From an uncultured Acidimicrobiales bacterium (GTDB taxonomy: Bacteria; Actinomycetota; Acidimicrobiia; Acidimicrobiales; Aldehydirespiratoraceae), in the NCBI GenBank assembly GCA_951812975.1, contig CATOTC010000003.1, positions 346,728-410,727 on the forward strand: a DNA stretch of 64,000 nt, given 5' to 3'. Position numbers and translations under genes: made by a program. Position 1 is the stretch's first letter; every line of letters begins with the position of its first letter. The notes under the pieces are model-generated. The model searched no databases and was not told where the DNA came from. It was given only the letters and a program-made list of their open reading frames with translations. This document shows, in pieces, positions 58,047-64,000 of the stretch.

Positions 58047-59564
58047 CTACGGCGGCGGTTGGAATCCGCCGCGGACCTCCGAGAGGAGTTCGGCGAACTT
58101 GATGGTCGTTCGGTCATCGAGATAATCGCCGATGATCTGCACGTTTACCGGCAGACCGTCCGGGGTGACTCCCACCGGTGCCGAAGTGGCGGGGAGGTGG
58201 GCGATTGTGGCGAGTGCGATCCAGCAAAGATGGTCGGCGTAATGGCGTCGTTTACCGTCAACCCGAAGTGTCCTCGTGTAGCTGCTGCCTTTGGTTTTGT
58301 GGTGGGGTGCTGCAAACGCCGCTGTTGGGGTGAGCAGCACGTCAACTTCTCTGAACAGCGTGCGGCACGCCCAGCGCAGTCTCGATCGGCGTTCGTTGAG
58401 ATCAAGCCATTTCATATGCGAGAGTCCCGCCCCGGTGAGTGCACCGGCTCGTATCGGGTCGAGGTTGTAACCCAACCGCTCGCACAGTCTCAACATGGGT
58501 AGCGCGGGGCGGGCCGCTCTCGCCAGATACCGAGCCGGTGCCGACATTACGTGGGAGAAGATCGGCACCAGGAGTGGCGCGTAGACGTCCAAGACTTCGT
58601 CGAGGGTGAAGGGGATGTCGATCTCCACGACGTTTGTCCTGGACCTGAGCGCATCGACGGTTGCTTCGAGTTCGGCGCGTACGGCTTCCTCCAACGGGGA
58701 CCGGGGATCGTCGAACCAGTATGCGACACGCAGATCCCTGAGGTCGCGTCCCCGCGGTGGAGGCAACCCCAAGCCCCAACCGCTCGAGTTCATTGGATCG
58801 GCACCGGCCATCACCTGAAGCGCAAGGCTCAGGTCCAACGGTGACCGCGCCATCGGGCCGGCCACGAGGAGGTCGGGAACGGCCAGTGTCCCCGGCGGAC
58901 CCATGAGGTGTCCGTCCAGGGGGATGATGCCTTGCGACGACTTGTGGCCGTACACCCCACAGAAGTGGGCAGGAATGCGGATGGAGCCGCCGACATCGCT
59001 GCCGATCTCAAGAGGGACGAATCCTGCAGCGAGCGCAGCCGCCGCGCCCCCCGAAGAGCCTCCCACGGTTCGTTCTGAATCCCATGGGTTCCTGGTCAGG
59101 CCGTAAACGTCGTTATAGCTTTGCCAGTCGACTAGGAACAGCGGAACGTTGGTCTTGCCCAACACGATGGCGCCGGCTTCGGTGAGGCGATCCACGGCCA
59201 CAGCGTCGGTCTTCGGCAGGTGATGGCGGAGTTCGGGCGCTCCACAGGTGGTGACCAGACCAGCCGTCTCGAACGAATCCTTGACCGTCATCGGCAAGCC
59301 GTGGAGTGGACCAACAGATCCGCCCGCAGCGAGTGCTGAATCCGCGGCGATTGCCTTCGACCGGGCACGTTCGAAGTCGGTCGCCACCACGATGTTGAGG
59401 CGAGGATTCGAGGCCTCGATTCGCGAAATGGCACCATCAACGAGTTCGACGGCACTGATGTCGCCCCGACGCAGGGCGGACAGACACTCAGTAGCGGACC
59501 AATACCGGCTATCGCCCACGGCTTGCCTTTCGTCGATCAGAACCAATGCTAACGGGTCACACAT
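58047..59564 (-). CDS. Amidase-signature family hydrolase
   Basis: A 505-residue AS enzyme. The triad is visible: Lys in GLPMTVKDSF (~95), the cis-Ser in TVGGSSGGAAAAL (~171) and the nucleophile Ser in SDVGGSIRIPAHFCG (~194). It hydrolyses an amide, possibly of small aliphatic or aryl compounds; not GatA, as no gatC/gatB are near. Start ATG 59564 is tentative because the first ~20 residues do not resemble the family. Confidence 0.9.
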   Translation of the reverse strand: MCDPLALVLIDERQAVGDSRYWSATECLSALRRGDISAVELVDGAISRIEASNPRLNIVVATDFERARSKAIAADSALAAGGSVGPLHGLPMTVKDSFETAGLVTTCGAPELRHHLPKTDAVAVDRLTEAGAIVLGKTNVPLFLVDWQSYNDVYGLTRNPWDSERTVGGSSGGAAAALAAGFVPLEIGSDVGGSIRIPAHFCGVYGHKSSQGIIPLDGHLMGPPGTLAVPDLLVAGPMARSPLDLSLALQVMAGADPMNSSGWGLGLPPPRGRDLRDLRVAYWFDDPRSPLEEAVRAELEATVDALRSRTNVVEIDIPFTLDEVLDVYAPLLVPIFSHVMSAPARYLARAARPALPMLRLCERLGYNLDPIRAGALTGAGLSHMKWLDLNERRSRLRWACRTLFREVDVLLTPTAAFAAPHHKTKGSSYTRTLRVDGKRRHYADHLCWIALATIAHLPATSAPVGVTPDGLPVNVQIIGDYLDDRTTIKFAELLSEVRGGFQPPP

Positions 59565-59637
59565 CAGCTAGCCGTCGCCTCAACCAAGGTGGCAGCGTGC
59601 TCCGACTGCTTCTTGTGGAGCAGCCGGCGTCATGGAG

Positions 59638-60876
59638 TCAGCTGGTGCAGCCTCGGCCGTCCCGGTCTCGGTCCAGACGGTAGGGATCAACACCGATCGT
59701 CCGCACCTGAACCGGCTTTTGAGCACTCGACAGATCACCACAGTTCAGAGCATCGCCCGGCAAGTTGGGCAAGCACGGGATGTAGGCGGGATGACACTCG
59801 TCATCAACAGCAGCTTCTATCTGGGGCGGCACTGTCGTTTCGGGAGGCGCAGTCGTTTCGGGAGGCGCAGTCGTTTCGGGAGGCGCAGTCGTGGCCGGAG
59901 CGATGACCGGCAACGCAGGAGTCGGCACGCCACCCAACTGCGAGTCCTCGCACTGCGAAAGCAACGCTCGCAGGGCCCCCGACTCGGCCGAATCAACCGA
60001 AAGCTCCCAACGGGTCTTGACCGCGATCCACGCTTCGGCATACCAGCACCGCACCGAAACATCCGGCGGCAACCAATCAGCGGGGTCCGACGCACCCTTC
60101 TGGCGGTTCGACGAAGCCGACACCGCCACCAATGAATGCGCATAGCCCAAGTCATTGGCGTAGCGACGACGTGTGTCGCTGTCCCACCCATAAGCACCCG
60201 AGTCCCACGCCTCAGCCAGCGGCACGAGATGATCCACGTCGAAACCCGATCCCGTGCCCGTCTCAGTTGCTCCGTCATAGACGCTGTACCACTGCCCGCC
60301 TGACAGGGAACAGGAACTCCCGACACGCGGGACCACGACCGCCTCGGCTATCAGCACCTCCCGACGCGCATCGCAACCGTCTCCATCGGTGTCAACCCAA
60401 TGGTCGAACAGATCACGGTCATACCCGGACCGCTGTTCGGGTCGCACCGGCAAAGCTCCGAGTCGGCTCAACAACTCGGCGACCGCGAATTCTGGCTGAT
60501 CGGTGACTTGAAGGTCGTCCGACACTGAACTGCTGCTAGCGCTCTCGGCCTGCTCGACGCCGCTCTGGTCTAGTTCAACGACCTCAGGTGCAGAAGCGAC
60601 GAGCGTAGTTGTAGTCGCAAGCTCAACCGAATCCAGTTCCACAGTCGTCGGCACAGGCTCACTCGAATCCGGTTCCACAGTCGTCGGCTCCGGTGCGCGG
60701 CGATCGGACTCGGGCACCTCAACGCTGCCCACACTCGGCTGATTCGTTTCCGATAGCAGAGTGGTTACCGGAGCGGCGCCACTCGCGGTCGTCGACGGTG
60801 ACACGGATTGTTCGCTGGCAGCACAGCCGACAGCAATCATCAAAAAGAGTGCTAACAGGACGTGGCGGGGATCCAC
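59638..60876 (-). CDS. Secreted lipoprotein with HNH (DUF1524/GmrSD-C-like) nuclease domain and Excalibur-like end
   Basis: A 412-residue protein from GTG 60876: signal peptide with lipobox IAVGC, a ~100-residue Ser/Thr/Pro linker, a secreted HNH domain (DVDHLVPLAEAWDSGAYGWD ... YANDLGYAHSLVAVSASSNR, QKGASDPADWLPP), then PPETTA repeats and a C-terminal Cys-rich Excalibur-like motif (NCGDLSSA, DRDRDGRGC). The His-Asn-His core is complete. Probably an extracellular nuclease for nutrient DNA or competition. Confidence 0.88.
   Translation of the reverse strand: MDPRHVLLALFLMIAVGCAASEQSVSPSTTASGAAPVTTLLSETNQPSVGSVEVPESDRRAPEPTTVEPDSSEPVPTTVELDSVELATTTTLVASAPEVVELDQSGVEQAESASSSSVSDDLQVTDQPEFAVAELLSRLGALPVRPEQRSGYDRDLFDHWVDTDGDGCDARREVLIAEAVVVPRVGSSCSLSGGQWYSVYDGATETGTGSGFDVDHLVPLAEAWDSGAYGWDSDTRRRYANDLGYAHSLVAVSASSNRQKGASDPADWLPPDVSVRCWYAEAWIAVKTRWELSVDSAESGALRALLSQCEDSQLGGVPTPALPVIAPATTAPPETTAPPETTAPPETTVPPQIEAAVDDECHPAYIPCLPNLPGDALNCGDLSSAQKPVQVRTIGVDPYRLDRDRDGRGCTS
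59834..59891. repeat. 18-bp tandem repeat coding PPETTA
   Basis: Three exact copies of TCGTTTCGGGAGGCGCAG in a row on the plus strand, the Pro/Thr linker of the HNH lipoprotein on the minus strand. Confidence 0.9.
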
Positions 60877-60973
60877 GGCGCTGAGAATACTCCAGCCGCA
60901 GCGTCCGGCAGCAACGGGTGTCAGCCGCGCTCCACTATCAGATTGATTTCACTACCGGTTCGGGCGACAGACG

Positions 60974-61795
60974 TCAGGCCGGGGCGGCGACCGTGAGGCG
61001 GGCCATCTCGCGGCGCTGCGGATAATGGTCGGCCACCGCGAAATGCTGAGTGCAGCGCTCATCCCACACGATCAGGTCGCCCTCGGACCATTCGTAGCGG
61101 ATCGTGTAGTTCGGTTGGGTGGCGTGGTCGTACAGGAAGTTGAGCAGAGCATCACTCTCGCCGCGGTGGAAACCCACCAAGTGGCTTGTGAAATTCTGAT
61201 TGACATTGAGGTAGCACCGACCGGTGTCGGGATGGGTGGTGACGACCGGTCGCTCCGCGCCGGGAAACTGTGCACGGGTGCGCTCGACCAACTCGCCGCC
61301 GGCCTTCGAGATGAACGACTGACCAGGGCCCATGTCGTGCCATGCGGTCATGCCCGCGAGCCGCTGCTGCAAGGACTCTGAAAGGCCGTCGAAGGCGGCA
61401 TACATGCTGGCGAAGATGGTGTCTCCGCCCCGCGTCGGCATCTCCACCGCTCGCAGGGAGCCCAGAATCGGAGCGTCGGGGTCCCAGGTCACATCCGTGT
61501 GCCATTTGTCCTGGTAGGGAGGCCGGTCTTCATCGTCGACGATTCGCTCGACCTTGGCCTCAGTCGTACCAGCGGTCCGGCCGATCGGATGGATGTATGG
61601 TCGCCCCCACCCAGCGAGCAGGTCCATCTGGTGGGAGTCCTCAATCGTCTGTCCAGGAAACACCAGCACGAGGTGCTCCAGCAGAAGCCCGTACAGATCA
61701 GCGCGCTCGCCGTCGCTCAAAGGAACCCGAAGGTCAATACCCGACACCCGAGCCCCGAGCACACCTCCGATCGGCTCAACCTTCCATGCGTTCAT
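60974..61795 (-). CDS. TauD/TfdA-family Fe(II)/2-oxoglutarate dioxygenase
   Basis: A 273-residue dioxygenase. The iron ligands are His/Asp in DKWHTDVTWDP and the distal His in DERCTQHFAVADHYP; the 2-oxoglutarate Arg is in YPQRREMARLTV. ATG 61795 (MNAWKVEPIGGVLGARVSGI) gives the family start; the frame runs on to 61864. The substrate may be taurine, another sulfonate, or a carboxylate; no transporter is near. Confidence 0.92.
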   Translation of the reverse strand: MNAWKVEPIGGVLGARVSGIDLRVPLSDGERADLYGLLLEHLVLVFPGQTIEDSHQMDLLAGWGRPYIHPIGRTAGTTEAKVERIVDDEDRPPYQDKWHTDVTWDPDAPILGSLRAVEMPTRGGDTIFASMYAAFDGLSESLQQRLAGMTAWHDMGPGQSFISKAGGELVERTRAQFPGAERPVVTTHPDTGRCYLNVNQNFTSHLVGFHRGESDALLNFLYDHATQPNYTIRYEWSEGDLIVWDERCTQHFAVADHYPQRREMARLTVAAPA

Positions 61796-61864
61796 GGGCG
61801 GCGACAATACTGCACGCACTGAGTCACGGCCGATTCCTGTCAGCATGGCGACGCGTCTGATCAC

Positions 61865-62118
61865 GCGGTCTCACCCACCGATCGCCGCAATCTTCAAACC
61901 GCACGGCCATCGACCGCCTCACCCATCAAACCGCAGCGCAGCTGATCGCGGTCTCACGCCATCGACCCCCACACCCATCAAACCGCAACGCAGCTGATCG
62001 CGGTCTCACCCCATCGACCCCCACACCCATCAAACCACAGACGGGTCACAACAGGCTGGAAGCACTGGTGTCTACGCCCAGGCCCCACGCCACCGGCCGG
62101 CGCAACGAACTGCGGGGC
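61865..62118. other. Intergenic region with a second 52-bp tandem repeat
   Basis: It lies between the dioxygenase start and the acyl-CoA dehydrogenase stop, both minus strand. No gene. About half is the tandem repeat at 61907-62045; the rest is unremarkable GC-rich sequence. Confidence 0.6.
61907..62045. repeat. 52-bp tandem repeat, ~2.7 copies
   Basis: Copies start at 61907, 61959 and 62011 (CCATCGACC then ACACCCATCAAACC). The period equals that of the unrelated repeat at 17721-17928. A degenerate partial copy precedes it (61864-61906). Confidence 0.9.
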
Positions 62119-64000
62119 CTACCCACCTGTTCGGGGGACTTCGCGGAATGGGCGATTTCGGTCTTCGGAACGCTCCCGAGGCATCCCCAGCAACCGTTCA
62201 CTGATGATGTTGCGCTGCATCTCAGTACTCCCACCACCCAGGCAGTTCGCTTGACGGAACAGGTACTCGTTGCCGAACTCACCCGTGGCCTCATCGCCTC
62301 GCCAAGCGACCGATGAAGTCGCGGCCAGTTCCATGCCGATGGTGGCCCGCCTGGCGGCGACCAGCCCGTTCGACATCCTCAACAGGGCACCCGCTACCGG
62401 CAAGAAATGCCCGGTCTGCATTCCCTGGGCAACACGGGCGGAAAGTTGGTGATGGACCGTTCTCAAGGTGTGGGCCTCACCGAGCAGGTCCAGGTGATGG
62501 GGGTCGTCCGTGTCCATCTGAACGACCAGATCCACGAGATCGTCATCCGGCGAATCGACACGACCCCCTCCCCCGTCATGCGCGTACACCGAGCCCCCGC
62601 CCGAGGTGCGCTCATGGTTCAACAGGCCCGTCGCCACCGACCAACCGCCGTTGACCTCGCCGATGACACTGTCAGCATCAAGGCGCACATCGCTGAAGAA
62701 CTCTTCGCAGAAGTCCCGTCCACCGTTGGACTGCCTGATCCAAGCGACATCAACCCCGGGCTGATCGATCTTCAACACGAACATCGTCAAACCGCCGTGC
62801 TTGGGCACGTCCCAATCCGTTCGGGCCAGGCACATCGCGTAGTCGCAGAAAATGGCGAAAGTGCTCCACGTCTTGGCCCCGTTGATCACCCAGGTATCAC
62901 CATCGCGCTCGGCACGGGTCACCGCGCCTGCGAGGTCTGAACCGCCACTCGGTTCGGACAGGAACTGAACCCACAGTTCATCCCCGCGCAGGATCGCGGC
63001 AATGTGACGCCGCTTCTGCTCCTCAGTGCCGAACTCCAGCAGAGTCGGCGCAATGATCGCCAACGTGGGAACATTGAACAGCGAAGGCATCTCATAGCCG
63101 ACGGTCTCTTCGTTGAATGCGTGCTGGTGTGCCGGAGTGAGGCCCTGGCCAGCGTATGCACGCGGGAAGACGAGTCCGGCGAAGCCGCCCTCGAACAACC
63201 GTCGCTGCAACAACCGGGCACGATCCACCGCCGCCTGATCGAGCGCCCACGACGACGCCGGGGGTGTCTCCGAGCCCAGCGTCGGCATATTCTCAGCCAA
63301 CCAGACGCGTGCCCTCATCCGAAAGGACTCGACATCCTCGACATCCTCGATGTCGGAGGGTTCAGGCTCCGGTTGCCCGTGGTTGCTCACGACACTTCCG
63401 CTTCCTGCGCTGCCCGCCTGATCCAGCGCTTGCGGTGGCCCCTGGGCAGGCCCCGGATCCGAACCCTGCGCCAACACCTCGCCAGAACCCTGACCCAAAC
63501 CCTGTGCTGGCGCCTCGCCCGTACCCTGACCCGAACCCTGTGCTGGCGCCTCGCCCGTACCCTGACCCGAACCCTGTGCTGGCGCCTGGCTCGCTGACTC
63601 TTGGACAGGCGACCTTGTGGCCTCAAGAAGTCCCGCAGCCAACGCAACACGGTGCTCGCGGGGAGTCCCGTACAGATTGCGGTTGACCGTCGCCCTGCGC
63701 AGATAGAGGTGGATGTCGTGCTCCCAAGTCACACCCATCCCACCGTGGAGTTGCACACAGTCTTGAATCAGCTCGAGAGCGCGGTCACCAACATAGGACT
63801 TGGCAACCCGCACCAGCTCAGCAGCATCGGCGGACCGCTGTGAGACCGCGACCGCTGCCGCTTGGGTCGTCGCCTGGATCGATTCAGACCAGAGCTTCAT
63901 ATCAGCGAAACGATGCTTGAGCGCCTGATACGAGGCCAAGGGACGTCCGAAAGTGTAGCGGTCGAACGCCCATTCGATCGTGAACTCCAGCACCCGGTCC
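62119..64000 (-). CDS. Double acyl-CoA dehydrogenase (FadE34-like fusion), cut by the window edge
   Basis: At least 627 residues. The visible start is the C-terminal ACAD domain of a first module (FDRYTFGRPLASYQALKHRF, VQLHGGMGVTWEHDIHLYLR). A ~100-residue Gly/Gln/Ala linker with 12-residue repeats follows, then a complete second ACAD module (VFPRAYAGQGLTPAHQHAF, QFLSEPSGGSDLAG, NCLGGGSTEMQRNIISERLL). Fused ACAD pairs are used for sterol side chains in actinobacteria; this role is inferred. The N-terminus of module one lies outside. Confidence 0.9.
   Translation of the reverse strand, partial: DRVLEFTIEWAFDRYTFGRPLASYQALKHRFADMKLWSESIQATTQAAAVAVSQRSADAAELVRVAKSYVGDRALELIQDCVQLHGGMGVTWEHDIHLYLRRATVNRNLYGTPREHRVALAAGLLEATRSPVQESASQAPAQGSGQGTGEAPAQGSGQGTGEAPAQGLGQGSGEVLAQGSDPGPAQGPPQALDQAGSAGSGSVVSNHGQPEPEPSDIEDVEDVESFRMRARVWLAENMPTLGSETPPASSWALDQAAVDRARLLQRRLFEGGFAGLVFPRAYAGQGLTPAHQHAFNEETVGYEMPSLFNVPTLAIIAPTLLEFGTEEQKRRHIAAILRGDELWVQFLSEPSGGSDLAGAVTRAERDGDTWVINGAKTWSTFAIFCDYAMCLARTDWDVPKHGGLTMFVLKIDQPGVDVAWIRQSNGGRDFCEEFFSDVRLDADSVIGEVNGGWSVATGLLNHERTSGGGSVYAHDGGGGRVDSPDDDLVDLVVQMDTDDPHHLDLLGEAHTLRTVHHQLSARVAQGMQTGHFLPVAGALLRMSNGLVAARRATIGMELAATSSVAWRGDEATGEFGNEYLFRQANCLGGGSTEMQRNIISERLLGMPRERSEDRNRPFREVPRTGG
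63483..63597. repeat. 36-bp tandem repeat coding a GQGTGEAPAQGS linker
   Basis: About three copies (CCTGTGCTGGCGCCTCGCCC unit) inside the double acyl-CoA dehydrogenase, encoding 12-residue linker repeats. Confidence 0.85.

Overview
The window reads as a chromosomal piece of a high-GC actinobacterium, most likely an Acidimicrobiia member (aquatic or marine type). This is inferred from several things: the order tig-clpP-clpX-folC-ndk-mreB-mreC-mreD-mrdA, a Tad pilus locus of actinobacterial layout, a Mec-CysM pair, Thr/Ser-rich lipoproteins, promoters that place transcription start at the start codon, and many fatty-acid/CoA and methylamine genes. No rRNA is present, so the taxonomy is not proven.

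Layout. 1-8015 (minus strand): proteostasis and cell shape (trigger factor, ClpP, ClpX), FolC, Ndk and the MreBCD/PBP2 elongasome. 8159-8233: tRNA-Gly(TCC). 8319-15733: a small BldC/excisionase-like HTH gene, then a compact plus-strand Tad/Flp pilus operon (CpaB-like, TadZ, TadA, TadB, TadC, Flp pilin, three TadE/G-like pseudopilins). 15773-17705: CysM and its JAMM partner, then SmpB. 17721-22267: a 52-bp tandem repeat that duplicates a gene 3' end, a desaturase-Rieske fusion with an HD-domain oxygenase, a divergent GcvA-like LysR gene with an obvious palindromic operator, and a P450. 22430-22816: ssrA (tmRNA).

22817-38720 is an accessory island starting directly behind ssrA. It holds a degenerate tyrosine-recombinase-like gene coupled to a DDE transposase-like gene, an IS481 copy with a clean 6-bp target duplication, two large uncharacterised proteins with HEPN-like C-termini, a secreted His/Cys-repeat protein with a lipoprotein partner, a RES toxin remnant, an 11-residue-repeat coiled-coil membrane protein and a divergent NDK-fold protein. 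Dispersed hairpin repeats, direct repeats and leaderless promoters lie between them. This is the most likely place for an undescribed (possibly defence-type) system.

38864-51051 is catabolic: MttB-family methyltransferase plus DMGDH-like FAD/THF enzyme, a periplasmic binding protein, an amidohydrolase, a double CaiB/BaiF CoA-transferase, an Ltp2-like thiolase-fold protein and its DUF35 partner. An IS110 element with a frameshifted recombinase follows (51533-52870). The rest (52947-64000) carries secreted lipoproteins (beta-propeller, tandem Cache, HNH nuclease), a DUF222-HNH protein, a methyltransferase, PyrE, an amidase, a TauD-family dioxygenase, a second 52-bp tandem repeat, and a fused double acyl-CoA dehydrogenase running off the end.

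Several genes (both IS recombinases, one small island gene, possibly the 43.9 kb lipoprotein) differ from an intact gene by a one-base shift. That could be decay or assembly indels.
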